From Pelomonas sp051857475 (GTDB lineage: Bacteria; Pseudomonadota; Gammaproteobacteria; Burkholderiales; Burkholderiaceae_C): 64,000 nucleotides of DNA. Made by a program: the position numbers and the translations under genes. The DNA lies in contig NZ_JBPZGZ010000001.1 in assembly GCF_051857475.1 (NCBI RefSeq), forward strand, positions 558,001 to 622,000, given 5' to 3'. Shown in pieces: positions 7,836 to 16,405 of this stretch (positions are counted from its first letter, which is position 1; each line of letters starts with the position of its first letter). The notes below the pieces were generated by a model. The model had not been told where the DNA came from, did no database searches, and saw nothing but the letters and a program-made list of their open reading frames with translations.

Positions 7836-8668
7836 GGCTTGAGCAGGGCGGAAGTCAGGGCCTCGTCGGCCGGCAGGACGCGGCGCGGCAGGTCGCGCAT
7901 CGGCTGACCCTTGCGGTAGGCGACCAGGCGGTAGAGGGTGGCGAAGGCGAAGTCGGGCACTTCCTCGCCAGCACCCAGCACCAGCTCGCCGCCGCGGCGC
8001 ACGGCATCGGCCAGGAAGGCCGGCAGGCGCAGGTGGTAGGGGTTGCGCTCGATTTCGCCGGTGTGGCGCTCCAGCGCGGCGATGAGGCGGGCCGTGTCGG
8101 CGATATTGGTCTGCACCAGGGCATTGGGCTCGCTCTGCGTCGACCAGAACTCGGTCAGCGCCAGCACCGTGTCCAGCCGCGCGGCGGCGATGGCCTCGAC
8201 GACGGCGCGGTGCACGCCGCGATGGCTGGGGTTGTCGTCCAGCGCGTGCGGCGCGAGGACGAGGGCCGGGCGGTGCTCGGCGAGGATGGCGGCCAGGGCC
8301 TGCACATGTTCGTTCTTGACTTCGTCGGCGCGCACATCGGACAGGCCGTCCGCACCGACGCGGATGCAGTCGAAGCCCAGCACCTCGCAGGCATCGACCA
8401 GTTCGGCCCAGCGTGCCTCGCGGCGCTCGGCATTGCTGCCCAGGGTCACGGCGACATTGCTGACGCGCCAGCCCGCCTCCTGCTGCAGGCGCAGCGGCAG
8501 GGCGCCGACGATGCATTCATCGTCGGGATGGGGGGCAAACACCAGGCAGTGGCCGGGGCTGGCCTCGGGCGCCGGCAGGGCCTGGCGGTCGGGCGGGTTG
8601 CCCAGCAGGGCGGCGAAACGGTTCAGGTGATCGCGCCAGCGGGCGAGATCGGCTTCCAGGGACGACAT
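7832..8668 (-). CDS. PIG-L family N-deacetylase
   Basis: A 278-residue LmbE/PIG-L-like zinc deacetylase. The signature APHPDDE occurs at about residues 45-51, supplying the metal ligands and catalytic Asp. A second motif (SHRGVHRAV) provides the later His ligand. Family members remove N-acetyl groups from amino sugars, mycothiol precursors and related amines. The gene sits nine bases below the DMT exporter, and its stop overlaps the start of the aspartoacylase-like gene. The pairing of an N-deacetylase with an N-deacylase, downstream of an aminotransferase, points to breakdown or remodelling of an acylated amino compound. The substrate is not identifiable. Confidence 0.88.
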   Translation of the reverse strand: MSSLEADLARWRDHLNRFAALLGNPPDRQALPAPEASPGHCLVFAPHPDDECIVGALPLRLQQEAGWRVSNVAVTLGSNAERREARWAELVDACEVLGFDCIRVGADGLSDVRADEVKNEHVQALAAILAEHRPALVLAPHALDDNPSHRGVHRAVVEAIAAARLDTVLALTEFWSTQSEPNALVQTNIADTARLIAALERHTGEIERNPYHLRLPAFLADAVRRGGELVLGAGEEVPDFAFATLYRLVAYRKGQPMRDLPRRVLPADEALTSALLKP

Positions 8669-8677
8669 CCCGGCATC

Positions 8678-9565
8678 CTACCGAGAGCCGGCTCTCCCCG
8701 GCCATGTCGCCAGCAGCACACCCAATAAGGCCAGGCCATAGGCGAAGGCCTGGATGGCGGAGATGGATTCGCCCAGCGCCAGGCCGATCAGCGCCGTGCT
8801 GATGGGCAGGAAGACCATGAAGACCCCGGCCTTGGCGGCCGGCAGCCCCTTCAGCCCGGCCATCCACAGCCAGACGGTGATGACGCTGGCCGTGGCGGCG
8901 TAATAGGCCAGCAGGCCCCAGTCCAGCGGGCGTGGGGCGGTGAAGTCGAAGCTCAGGGCTTGCCAGGCGGCCAGCGGCGTGACCAGCACCAGGCCCCAGA
9001 GGTTGATCAGCGCACTGATGCGCTTGGGTCCCAGGCCGGCGGTCAGCTTCTTGCCGATGACGACATAGCAGCCTTCGCAGAACACGGCGGCCAGCAGCAG
9101 CAGGGCGCCAACAGGCGTCGTTTCCGCACCGCCTTGCTTGCCACCCGCCACCAACGCGATGCCGCCGACGGCACAGGCGATGCCCGCCAACACGCGGCCG
9201 CTGAGGCGCTCGCGCAGGAACAGCCAGCTCAGCAGTGCGACGGCCGCCGGGATGCCGGCCATGATGACGCCGGCAACGACGGCCGAGCTCTGCCGCAGGC
9301 CAAACAGCATGCAGATGGAGAACAGGAAGTTGCCCAGAAACGATTCGAGGAAGAGCAGCCAGCGCGAGCGCGCGTCCAGCGGCGCTTCCGAGGCCGGCTT
9401 CTTCAACCAGGGCAGCATCAGCACGGCGGCGAAACCGAAGCGCAGGCCGGCCAGCAGGAAGACCGGAAAGGCCGCAACCAGCAGCTTGGACAGGCCGACG
9501 TAGCTGCCGACCAGGCTGGTGCTGGCGGCGAGCAGCGCGTAGGCGCGCCAAGGGACGGGATGCAT
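8678..9565 (-). CDS. EamA/DMT-family exporter
   Basis: A 295-residue, highly hydrophobic protein with about ten membrane helices in two EamA repeats, starting YALLAASTSLVGSYVGLSKL and ending TALIGLALGESISAIQAFAY. The second repeat carries the usual Pro and Glu near a helix end (LPISTALIGLALGES). DMT proteins of this branch export amino acids or metabolites. The start codon overlaps the stop of the phytase-like gene by one base (TGATG at 9567-9563), and PIG-L follows after nine bases, so it is in the middle of an operon. Its cargo could be the product or substrate of the neighbouring deacetylases, which is inference. Confidence 0.88.
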   Translation of the reverse strand: MHPVPWRAYALLAASTSLVGSYVGLSKLLVAAFPVFLLAGLRFGFAAVLMLPWLKKPASEAPLDARSRWLLFLESFLGNFLFSICMLFGLRQSSAVVAGVIMAGIPAAVALLSWLFLRERLSGRVLAGIACAVGGIALVAGGKQGGAETTPVGALLLLAAVFCEGCYVVIGKKLTAGLGPKRISALINLWGLVLVTPLAAWQALSFDFTAPRPLDWGLLAYYAATASVITVWLWMAGLKGLPAAKAGVFMVFLPISTALIGLALGESISAIQAFAYGLALLGVLLATWPGRAGSR

Positions 9566-10746
9566 CAGTTCAAGTTGCCGTCGAGAGTGAAGGCGATGAA
9601 CTGCGTGAACTGGGCCGGGTTGAAGTTGTTGTCGGACACCAGGATCAGCGTCCGTTTGCCCTCGTGCATGGGGCCGAAGGTGATGCCCTCGATGTTGTCC
9701 AGGGCCAGCACGCTGCCGTCGTCATTCTTCAGCGAGGACAGGTCCAGCAGCATGGCGCGTTTGACGGGCACGACCTCGCGGCCCTTGATGCTGGGCCAGC
9801 CCGACACGTCGGTGGCACCGCGCGTGTCGATGAGGTAGAGCTTGATGGTGTTGCCGGTGGGCTGCTTGGTATGGGCGGCGACACCCGGCGTCACGGCGCC
9901 GACGGCGAAGGCGCGCTCGATGACGATGAACTCATGGGCCGACAGGGCCAGCATGTCGGGTACGCCGTTGGTCGCAAAGTCGCCCTGGCGGGCCGGCGGG
10001 AAGGGCACGGGGCCGACGTCGTAGATGTATTCGGCGCCGGCCTTGCCGCTGTCCAGGTCGAAGGACAGCAGGCGCGCGCGGCTGCCGCGGCCCACGGCGG
10101 TGGGCAGGCTGTCCTGGGCCAGGCCGTTCTCGCTCATGGTCCACAGCGTCTTGCCATCGGGCGTGATGGCGATGCTCTCAAAGGCCAGGTTGTTGTAGAC
10201 GCCGACGTCGCCCGGCGCGATGCCGCTGGCGCTGCCCGAGGGGTTGTAGTAGCCCGGCACCGGGAACTCGCCGGCGGGCTTGCCGTCGCCGCTCATGCGG
10301 CGCACGGTCGGGTTCTGCATGGCGCCCGACACGCGCTGGCCTTCGTTGGCCCAATAGATCAGGTTGCGCTTGGTATCGAGGCGCAGGCTCTCGGGGTCGA
10401 CCGTGTTGCGACCGAAGGGCTGGCCGTCGAGGTCGAGGATGGTGGTCGCGTTGACCCAGGTCACGCCCGCCTCGCCGGGGTTGGCGCTGCGGCGGAACTT
10501 GGACAGGTCCAGGCTCAGCTCGTAGAAGCGGGCCGGCGCGCGGTCGCTGCGGTCATCGCAGATGGCCAGGTAGCGGCCCGTCGCCGCCACATAGTCGATG
10601 CTGGAGAGGCCGCCGACCGGCGCGCCCTTGAACATCGGGCTGCCCTGCACGATCTGCTGGCCGAGATAGGTCAGCGTCTGGGCGACGGCGGGCAGGGACA
10701 GCAGCAGGGAGGCCGCAACGGCGGCGCAACGGGCGGTCAACTTCAT
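9565..10746 (-). CDS. Secreted phytase/esterase-like beta-propeller protein
   Basis: A 393-residue protein with a signal peptide (about 1-22, ending PAVAQ). The mature protein matches the esterase-like activity of phytase family. Features are GGLSSIDYVAATGRYLAICDDRS near the start, DPESLRLDTKRNLIYWANEG, NLAFESIAITPDGKTLWTMSE, and the end LDNIEGITFGPMHEGKRTLI. This is a calcium-dependent propeller fold acting in the periplasm or outside the cell; esterase or phosphatase activity is inferred from family. I chose the ATG at 10746, with GAGGA upstream, over a TTG at 10749. It lies 41 bases below the aminotransferase gene and overlaps the DMT gene by one base. Confidence 0.85.
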   Translation of the reverse strand: MKLTARCAAVAASLLLSLPAVAQTLTYLGQQIVQGSPMFKGAPVGGLSSIDYVAATGRYLAICDDRSDRAPARFYELSLDLSKFRRSANPGEAGVTWVNATTILDLDGQPFGRNTVDPESLRLDTKRNLIYWANEGQRVSGAMQNPTVRRMSGDGKPAGEFPVPGYYNPSGSASGIAPGDVGVYNNLAFESIAITPDGKTLWTMSENGLAQDSLPTAVGRGSRARLLSFDLDSGKAGAEYIYDVGPVPFPPARQGDFATNGVPDMLALSAHEFIVIERAFAVGAVTPGVAAHTKQPTGNTIKLYLIDTRGATDVSGWPSIKGREVVPVKRAMLLDLSSLKNDDGSVLALDNIEGITFGPMHEGKRTLILVSDNNFNPAQFTQFIAFTLDGNLN

Positions 10747-10770
10747 CAACAGGATCCTCAGGGGCGGCGC

Positions 10771-10776
10771 AGTCTA
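10771..10776 (-). promoter_or_regulatory. TAGACT -10-like box before the phytase-like gene
   Basis: The minus strand carries TAGACT followed by GCGCC, 24 bases upstream of the phytase-like ATG. The same box recurs before other genes in this window. It may be a secondary internal promoter in the operon. No clear -35 is visible. Confidence 0.3.
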
Positions 10777-10787
10777 GCCGCCCCGGC

Positions 10788-12104
10788 TCAAGCCGCTCGC
10801 CGCAAGGCTCCGCGCAGTGTTTCGATGATGCGTTCGATGTGGCTGCTCTCGATGATGAGAGGCGGCGACAGTGCCACGGTGTCGCCCGTGGTGCGGACCA
10901 GCAGGCCCTTGTCCCAGCAGTCCAGGAAGACATTGAAGGCGCGCTTGGCGGGTTGGCCATCGAGGGGTTTCAACTCGATGCCGCCGACCAGGCCGATATT
11001 GCGCACGTCGATGACATTGGGCTCATCGCGCAGCGAGTGCAGCGCCTTGGCGAACTCGTCCTGCATGCGCGCGGCGCGGGTCAGCAGATCGTCGTCGGCA
11101 TAGGTGTCCAGCGTGGCAATGCCGGCGGCGCAGGCCAGCGGGTGGGCCGAGTAGGTATAGCCGTGGAAGAACTCGATGAGGTGCTCGGGCCCCGTCATGA
11201 AGGCGTCATGAATCTTCTGCTGGGCGAACACCGCGCCCATGGGCACGCAGCCGTTGGTGATGCCCTTGGCCACCGTCATCAGGTCGGGCGTCACGCCGAA
11301 GGTCTGGGCGCCGAAGGGCTTGCCGGTGCGGCCGAAGCCGGTGATGACCTCGTCGAAGATCAGCAGGATGCCGTGCTTGTCGCAGATGTCGCGCAGGCGC
11401 TGCAGATAGCCCTGGGGCGGGATCAGCACGCCGGTGGAACCGGCGACAGGCTCGACGATGACGGCCGCGATGGTGGAGGCGTCATGCAGGGCGACCAGGC
11501 GCTCCAGGTCGTCGGCGAAATCGGCGCCATGCTGGGGAATGCCGACCGAGAAGGCATTGCGCGCCGGGTCGTGGGTGTGGCGGATGTGGTCGACGCCGGC
11601 CAGCAGGCTGCCGAACATCTTGCGGTTGGCGACCATGCCGCCGACCGAGATGCCGCCGAAGTTGACGCCGTGGTAGCCGCGCTCGCGGCCGATCAGGCGG
11701 GTGCGGGCGCCTTCACCGCGCACGCGGTGGTAGGCGATGGCCATCTTCAGCGCGGTGTCCACCGACTCGGAGCCCGAGTTGGTGAAGAAGACGCGGTTCA
11801 TGCCGGCGGGTGCGATCTGGGCCAGGCGCTCGGCCAGTTCGAAGGCCTTGGGATGGCCCATCTGGAAGGGCGGCGCGAAGTCCAGCTCCGCCGCCTGCTC
11901 CTGGATGGCCTTGACGATGCGGGGTCGGTTGTGGCCCGCGTTGACGCACCACAGGCCGGCGATGCCGTCCAGAACCTCGCGGCCCTTGTCGTCACGGAAG
12001 AACATGCCGTCGGCCTGGGTCAACAGGCGCGGCGCCTGCTTGAACTGGCGGTTGGCCGTGAAGGGCATCCAGTAGGCGTCAAGCTTGGAAACATCAGCGC
12101 TCAT
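10788..12104 (-). CDS. Class-III omega-amino acid:pyruvate aminotransferase
   Basis: A 438-residue PLP enzyme of the class-III (subgroup II) aminotransferases, closest in style to beta-alanine/omega-amino acid:pyruvate transaminase. Visible marks are the N-terminal YWMPFTANRQFK, the phosphate-binding NSGSESVDTALKMA, the PLP-contacting Asp in LIFDEVITGFGRTG, and the Schiff-base lysine in TVAKGITNG. It moves an amino group from an omega-amino acid or amine to pyruvate. The ATG at 12104 follows an AGGAG. It heads a tight minus-strand run (phytase-like, DMT, PIG-L, aspartoacylase-like). That context fits catabolism of an amine released by the deacylases. Confidence 0.92.
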   Translation of the reverse strand: MSADVSKLDAYWMPFTANRQFKQAPRLLTQADGMFFRDDKGREVLDGIAGLWCVNAGHNRPRIVKAIQEQAAELDFAPPFQMGHPKAFELAERLAQIAPAGMNRVFFTNSGSESVDTALKMAIAYHRVRGEGARTRLIGRERGYHGVNFGGISVGGMVANRKMFGSLLAGVDHIRHTHDPARNAFSVGIPQHGADFADDLERLVALHDASTIAAVIVEPVAGSTGVLIPPQGYLQRLRDICDKHGILLIFDEVITGFGRTGKPFGAQTFGVTPDLMTVAKGITNGCVPMGAVFAQQKIHDAFMTGPEHLIEFFHGYTYSAHPLACAAGIATLDTYADDDLLTRAARMQDEFAKALHSLRDEPNVIDVRNIGLVGGIELKPLDGQPAKRAFNVFLDCWDKGLLVRTTGDTVALSPPLIIESSHIERIIETLRGALRRAA

Positions 12105-12130
12105 GCGGGGCTCCTCGAGGGGGACGGCAG

Positions 12131-12136
12131 AGTCTA
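12131..12136 (-). promoter_or_regulatory. TAGACT -10-like box before the aminotransferase
   Basis: TAGACT on the minus strand, inside an AT-rich TTTTAGACT, lies 26 bases upstream of the aminotransferase ATG and just past the stop of the preceding DMT gene. It is a candidate -10 for the five-gene run below it; no good -35 is evident. Confidence 0.35.
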
Positions 12137-12140
12137 AAAG

Positions 12141-13058
12141 TTAATTTGACGGGGTGGTCAGAATTTGCCGGCGCCTCAGGGTTCCCACCAGCGGCATCAG
12201 TTGCACCAGCAGGATGCAGCCCAGCATCAGTCCGCAGCCGATCAGCCCGGCCGTGTTGAGGCGCTCACCCAGCAGCGCGTAGCCGAAAGCGGCGGCAAAC
12301 AAGGTCTCGGCCGACAGGATGATGGCCGCGTCCGCCGCATGCGCATAGCGCTGGGCGACGACCTGGGCCGTGAAGGCGATGCCGACCGACAGCACGCCGG
12401 TGAAGGCGATAGGCACCGCGGCGGCCTCAAGCCCGGCCCAGCGCACCGGTTCCATGACCAAGGCCGCGACCAGCGACAGCGCGCCGCAGACGGCGAACTG
12501 GCCGCTGGCCACCATGAAAGGGGCCGCCATGCGGTCGGCCCAGCGGCCCACCATCAGCACGTGGACGGCCCAGGGAATGGCTGAGGCGGCCACCCAGAGG
12601 TCGCCCAGCCCGACCTTGAGCTCATGGGCGCCCGACAGCAGGAAGGCGCCCACCAGGCAGCCCGCCGCCGCCGGCCAGACCGACCAGTGAGCGATCTGGC
12701 CCAGCAGCAGCCAGGCCAGCACGGGCACCAGGGGCACATAGACGGCGGTCAGGAAGCCGGCGTTGGTCACGCTGGTGTATTGAATGCCGATCTGCTGCAT
12801 GACGGCGCCCAGCGTCATCAGGCCACCCAGGCCGGCGATGTGCCAGCCGTCGAGGCGGTTCAGCGGGCGGCCTTCGCGGCCCAGGCGGCGCCACTCCATG
12901 ACGGCCAGCGGCAGCACGACGAGGGCCCCGACCACAAAGCGCACGCCGGTGAAGAGCAGGGGGCCAACATGGGCCATGGCCTGGTTCTGGAAGACAAAGG
13001 CCGAGCCCCAGATCAGGGCGACGAGGGTGAGCAGCAGATTGGCTTGAAAACGGGACAT
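12141..13058 (-). CDS. EamA/DMT-family transporter
   Basis: A 305-residue membrane protein with about ten helices in two EamA repeats. The first repeat holds LVALIWGSAFVFQNQAMAHV and LFTGVRFVVGALVVLPLA, both characteristic of drug/metabolite transporters. The second ends AIILSAETLFAAAFGYALLG, the conserved SxET/LFAA helix. A short polar C-terminus (GTLRRRQILTTPSN) follows. The substrate is unknown. It lies seven bases after the DUF455 gene and 36 bases before the aminotransferase gene, in the same direction. It is a distant relative of the DMT gene at 8678, which differs in length and motifs, so the two are not a recent duplication. Confidence 0.87.
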   Translation of the reverse strand: MSRFQANLLLTLVALIWGSAFVFQNQAMAHVGPLLFTGVRFVVGALVVLPLAVMEWRRLGREGRPLNRLDGWHIAGLGGLMTLGAVMQQIGIQYTSVTNAGFLTAVYVPLVPVLAWLLLGQIAHWSVWPAAAGCLVGAFLLSGAHELKVGLGDLWVAASAIPWAVHVLMVGRWADRMAAPFMVASGQFAVCGALSLVAALVMEPVRWAGLEAAAVPIAFTGVLSVGIAFTAQVVAQRYAHAADAAIILSAETLFAAAFGYALLGERLNTAGLIGCGLMLGCILLVQLMPLVGTLRRRQILTTPSN

Positions 13059-13065
13059 GGGGAAA

Positions 13066-13848
13066 TCAGACGGCTTGCTGCAGTGCAGTCAACTCCGCCT
13101 CGTCGAAGCCGGCGGCGCGGCGGGCTTCCAGGTTGAAGGGGGCGCGCAGCTTGGGCGCCTGGTAGCGCTCGGCCAGTTCGGCATAGGTCGCCACCGGCTC
13201 CAGCCCGCGCTGCTCGCACAGGTGACGGAACCAGCGGTTGCCGGCGGCCACATGGCCGATCTCGTCGCGCAGGATGATGTCCAGGATGTCGCCGGCGCGG
13301 TGGTCGCCGGCACCTATGAGCTTGCGCTTGACGGCCGGCGAGGCGTCCAGGCCGCGGGCCTCCAGCGTGCGCGGCACCAGGGCGATGCGGGCCAGCAGGT
13401 CATGCCGGGTGCGCTCGGCCATGTCCCACAGCGCGTTGTGGGCGTCGAAGTCGCCGTAGTCGAAGCCCAGCGTCAGCAGATGCTCGCGCAGCAGCGTGAA
13501 GTGCAGGGCCTCCTCGGCGGCAATGCGCAGCCAGTCGCGGTAGAAGGCCGGCGGCATGCCGGCAAAGCGCCAGCTGACGTCCAGGGCCAGGTTGATGGCG
13601 TTGAACTCGATGTGGGCGATGGAATGCACCAGGGCCGCGACACCGGCCGGCGTGCGCATCGAGGGCGGCTTGAGCCGGATGTGCTCGACCAGCTGCGGGC
13701 GGGCTGGGCGGCCGGGGATGCCGGGCGGCTCGGCCAGCACCGCCTCGGTGTCGAGGGGCGCCGCTTCGTCCAGCGCTCTCGCGGCCGCGGCCTTGGCCAG
13801 CGGGTCGGTCAGGGCGAGGATCTCAAGGGCGCGGGCACGGACTTCCAT
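13066..13848 (-). CDS. DUF455 ferritin-like protein
   Basis: A 260-residue cytoplasmic protein of the DUF455 family, related to ferritin-like di-metal proteins such as MiaE. Metal-ligand motifs are visible: HIEFNAINLALD around residues 87-98, EEALHF around 123-128, and DEIGHVAAGNRWF around 201-213. The Glu/His pattern E..H plus E-x2-H in helices supports a di-iron or related centre. The function is unknown; some relatives sit in tRNA-modification or stress settings. I start at the ATG at 13848 (MEVRARAL), because the frame upstream to 14010 overlaps the next gene and is unlikely. It is followed at once by a DMT transporter gene. Confidence 0.85.
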   Translation of the reverse strand: MEVRARALEILALTDPLAKAAAARALDEAAPLDTEAVLAEPPGIPGRPARPQLVEHIRLKPPSMRTPAGVAALVHSIAHIEFNAINLALDVSWRFAGMPPAFYRDWLRIAAEEALHFTLLREHLLTLGFDYGDFDAHNALWDMAERTRHDLLARIALVPRTLEARGLDASPAVKRKLIGAGDHRAGDILDIILRDEIGHVAAGNRWFRHLCEQRGLEPVATYAELAERYQAPKLRAPFNLEARRAAGFDEAELTALQQAV

Positions 13849-13868
13849 GCCCGCGATTATCCCGGCGC

Positions 13869-14750
13869 CTAGGTTTTCAACCTGGCCGCCACCAGGGGAT
13901 GCCAGAGCCTGTCGTCCTGCAGCGGTGTGTCGGTGGGCAGGCTCGGGTTGTGCAGCTTCAGCCAGCGCCTGTCGTTGAGTGCGGCGCGCTGCAGCTGCGG
14001 GCCCGCCCATTGCTCAAACAGCGCGACAAAGCTGCCATCGGTCATTGCCAGCTCCCAGCCCTTGCGCAGGCGGGCCGCCAGTTCGGGCTGGCTGGGGCTG
14101 ACGAAAAAGTAGAGCGGCGCCGGGTAGGCGATCAGCCAGCCGTCCAGCACGCACAGGCCCGGCAGCGCGTCGACGAAAGGGAAGACCTCGATGGCGCCGA
14201 GCGCAAACAGGTCGATGCGCTCGCGCTCCAGCAGCAGCGGGAAGCTGTCGCGCCTGGCGATGGCCTGCACCGGCCAGCCATTGGCCTTCAGGATCTGGGT
14301 GTCGGGCCAGCTCTCGACCTGGGCCAGGCGCAGGCGGCGCGCCTGCTCCAGCGTCGCAACCCCCTGCAGCTCGGCGCGGCGGCGTGACAGCGCGATGGGC
14401 AGGCGGATGCCGAGCAGGCCACGGAAGAGGCAGGTGCGCACAGCCAGGGCCTGGGCCTCGTGCTCGGTCGTCGTGACCGAGGTGGTGAGCTCCAGGTCGC
14501 CGGCCGCCAGCTGCAGAAAGGCGCGGCTCTGCGTCATGGCCGGCGCGGCGGCCAGGCGGTAGGGGCCGTGGCTGGCCCCGGTCTTGTCCAGCAGCAGGCG
14601 CAGCACGGCGAGCTCGTAGTTGGGCACGCCGGGCGGCAGCTCCACGAGCGCGTGGCGTATCAGCGGCCCGGCCGACGGCGCAGCAATGCCCAGGGCTGGC
14701 AGCAGCCCGAGAGCGGACAGGCAGCGCCTGCGATGGCGGCTCACTGACAT
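13869..14750 (-). CDS. Orphan periplasmic solute-binding-like protein
   Basis: A 293-residue protein with a basic signal peptide (about 1-23) and a bilobed binding-protein-like body. Its C-terminal half contains YPAPLYFFVSPSQPELAARL followed by KGWELAMTDGSFVALFEQW. This segment is mirrored in the protein at 33413-34231, and the two also share an early LRLLLDKTGASHGPY-type motif, so they are paralogues. No ABC permease or ATPase gene is near either one. They may serve as periplasmic sensors or as partners of unlinked systems. The gene heads the eight-gene minus run and diverges from the gamma-carbonic anhydrase gene across an 82-base gap. Confidence 0.75.
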   Translation of the reverse strand: MSVSRHRRRCLSALGLLPALGIAAPSAGPLIRHALVELPPGVPNYELAVLRLLLDKTGASHGPYRLAAAPAMTQSRAFLQLAAGDLELTTSVTTTEHEAQALAVRTCLFRGLLGIRLPIALSRRRAELQGVATLEQARRLRLAQVESWPDTQILKANGWPVQAIARRDSFPLLLERERIDLFALGAIEVFPFVDALPGLCVLDGWLIAYPAPLYFFVSPSQPELAARLRKGWELAMTDGSFVALFEQWAGPQLQRAALNDRRWLKLHNPSLPTDTPLQDDRLWHPLVAARLKT

Positions 14751-14778
14751 GCGGCCCAGGCTAGCAGAGCTCCCCTCC

Positions 14779-14784
14779 TAAAAT
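14779..14784 (+). promoter_or_regulatory. TAAAAT -10-like box for the carbonic anhydrase gene
   Basis: TAAAAT followed by CGCC lies 48 bases before the carbonic anhydrase ATG in the divergent gap. An equivalent TAGAAT-CGCC is found at the same distance before the TRAP binding-protein gene at 53995. There is no recognisable -35. Confidence 0.4.
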
Positions 14785-14832
14785 CGCCGCTTTGCGCGCC
14801 CTTGCCGGCCGCAGCGTGCGGGAGTACATGCA

Positions 14833-15357
14833 ATGGCCATCTATCAGCTGGACGACTGGGAGCCCGAGGTCGATGACAGCGCCTGGGTGGCGGACAGCGC
14901 CGAGGTCATCGGCCGGGTGACGCTGCAAGCCAACGTCAGCATCTGGTTCAACGCCGTGCTGCGCGGCGACAGCGACACGCTGACCATAGGCGCCGGCAGC
15001 AACGTCCAGGACGGCTCGGTGCTGCATGCCGACCATGGTTTCCCGCTGGTGCTGGGCGAGAACGTCACCGTCGGCCACCAGGTCATGCTGCATGGCTGCA
15101 CCATCGGTGACGAAAGCCTCATCGGTATCGGGGCCGTGGTCTTGAATGGCGCCCGTATCGGCCGCAACTGCATCGTCGGCGCCGGCGCCCTGGTCACCGA
15201 AGGCAAGGAGTTCCCGGACGGCTCGCTGATCGTCGGCGCGCCGGCCAAGGTGGTGAGGGAGCTCAGCGAGGCCCAGATTGCCGGGCTCAAGGCCAGCGCC
15301 AACCACTATGTCAACAACGGCCGCCGTTATGCGGCCGGCCTGAAAAGAATCCGATGA
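14833..15357 (+). CDS. Gamma-class carbonic anhydrase-like (YrdA) protein
   Basis: A 174-residue left-handed beta-helix protein. Hexapeptide repeats run from about residue 20 to 150 (for example VIGRVTLQANVSIWFNAVL and LIGIGAVVLNGARIGRNCIV). Metal-ligand histidines are visible in LHADHG, TVGHQ and MLHG. The family trimerises and coordinates zinc or iron between subunits. It includes carbonic anhydrase homologues such as YrdA, although not all are active. The start at 14833 has GGGAGT upstream. Its stop overlaps the start of the hslO gene by ATGA, so carbonic anhydrase and Hsp33 are translationally coupled here. Confidence 0.92.
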   Translation: MAIYQLDDWEPEVDDSAWVADSAEVIGRVTLQANVSIWFNAVLRGDSDTLTIGAGSNVQDGSVLHADHGFPLVLGENVTVGHQVMLHGCTIGDESLIGIGAVVLNGARIGRNCIVGAGALVTEGKEFPDGSLIVGAPAKVVRELSEAQIAGLKASANHYVNNGRRYAAGLKRIR

Positions 15358-16310
15358 GCGAATTGCACAAGTTCCTGTTCGAAGGCCTGCCGGTGCGCGG
15401 CATGCTGGTGCGCCTGACCGAAGGCTGGCGCGAGCTGCTGAGCCGCCGCGAGCCCGGCCAGGAATACCCGCCCGAGCTGCGCGACCTGCTCGGCCAGATG
15501 AGCGCCGCGGCCGTGCTGATGCAGGCCAACATCAAGTTCAACGGCGCCCTGGTGCTGCAGATCTTCGGTGACGGCCCGGTCAAGCTGGCCGTGGCCGAGG
15601 TGCAGCCCGACCTGGCCTTTCGCGTGACGGCCAAATGCGTCGGCACGGTGGAGCCCGGCGCGACGCTGGAGGCCATGGTCAACCTGAACGGCCAGGGCCG
15701 CTGCGCCATCACGTTGGACCCCAAGGACAAGCTGCCCGGCCAGCAGCCCTACCAGGGCGTCGTGCCCCTGCACGGCGACCAGTGCGAGCCGCTGCAGAAG
15801 GTCAGCGAGGTGCTGGAGCACTACATGCTGCAGTCCGAGCAGCTGGACACCCGGCTGGTGCTGGCGGCCAATGGCGACCTCGCCGCCGGCCTGCTGATCC
15901 AGCGCCTGCCTGTCGAGGGCGAGGGCAATCTCGAAGGCCGGCGCAACGAGGACGACATCGGCCTGTCCGACGCCTTCAACCGCATCTCCATCCTGGCTGG
16001 CACGCTGACCTCCGAAGAGCTGCTGACGCTGGACGCCGACACCATCCTGCGCCGCCTGTTCTGGGAGGAGACGGTGACCCGCTTCGAACCCCAGCAGCCC
16101 CGTTTTGCCTGCACCTGCTCGCGCGAGCGGGTCGGCCAGATGCTGCGCGGCCTGGGCCGCGATGAGGTCGACAGCGTGCTGGCCGAGCGCGGCGATGTCG
16201 AGATCGGCTGTGACTTCTGCGGCCGGCACTACCGCTTCGATGCGGTGGATGTGGGGGCGCTGTTCGACGATCGGACTCACCCTTCCGGCGGCTCGGCCAC
16301 CATGCAGTGA
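15354..16310 (+). CDS. hslO: Redox-regulated chaperone Hsp33
   Basis: A 318-residue Hsp33 homologue. The N-terminal chaperone core is followed by a linker and a C-terminal zinc redox switch with Cys253-x-Cys255 (FACTCS) and Cys286-x-x-Cys289 (GCDFCG). In the resting cell these bind zinc; oxidation forms disulfides, unfolds the linker and activates holdase function against aggregation. All four cysteines are present, so the switch should work. The gene is coupled to the upstream carbonic anhydrase by a four-base overlap. No own promoter is obvious. Confidence 0.96.
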   Translation: MSELHKFLFEGLPVRGMLVRLTEGWRELLSRREPGQEYPPELRDLLGQMSAAAVLMQANIKFNGALVLQIFGDGPVKLAVAEVQPDLAFRVTAKCVGTVEPGATLEAMVNLNGQGRCAITLDPKDKLPGQQPYQGVVPLHGDQCEPLQKVSEVLEHYMLQSEQLDTRLVLAANGDLAAGLLIQRLPVEGEGNLEGRRNEDDIGLSDAFNRISILAGTLTSEELLTLDADTILRRLFWEETVTRFEPQQPRFACTCSRERVGQMLRGLGRDEVDSVLAERGDVEIGCDFCGRHYRFDAVDVGALFDDRTHPSGGSATMQ

Positions 16311-16405
16311 CCGCGGTGTTGCTGCGGGGTGGCTGGCATCCCGACTTCTGAGGACGTTCGCCAGCCTAGTGATTGACGCCGCCCCGGCGAGCTGAGACTT
16401 TCGCC

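Noticed and set aside
6855..8516. A 553-residue fusion of the aspartoacylase-like protein with upstream sequence
   Set aside because: The extra N-terminal part is Arg/Pro/Ala-rich translation of the PIG-L gene in another frame. The ATGA overlap at 7832-7835 is the true junction.
13066..14010. Longer start for the DUF455 gene at 14010
   Set aside because: The extra residues overlap the binding-like gene on the same strand and lack any conserved sequence; the ATG at 13848 leaves a normal gap.
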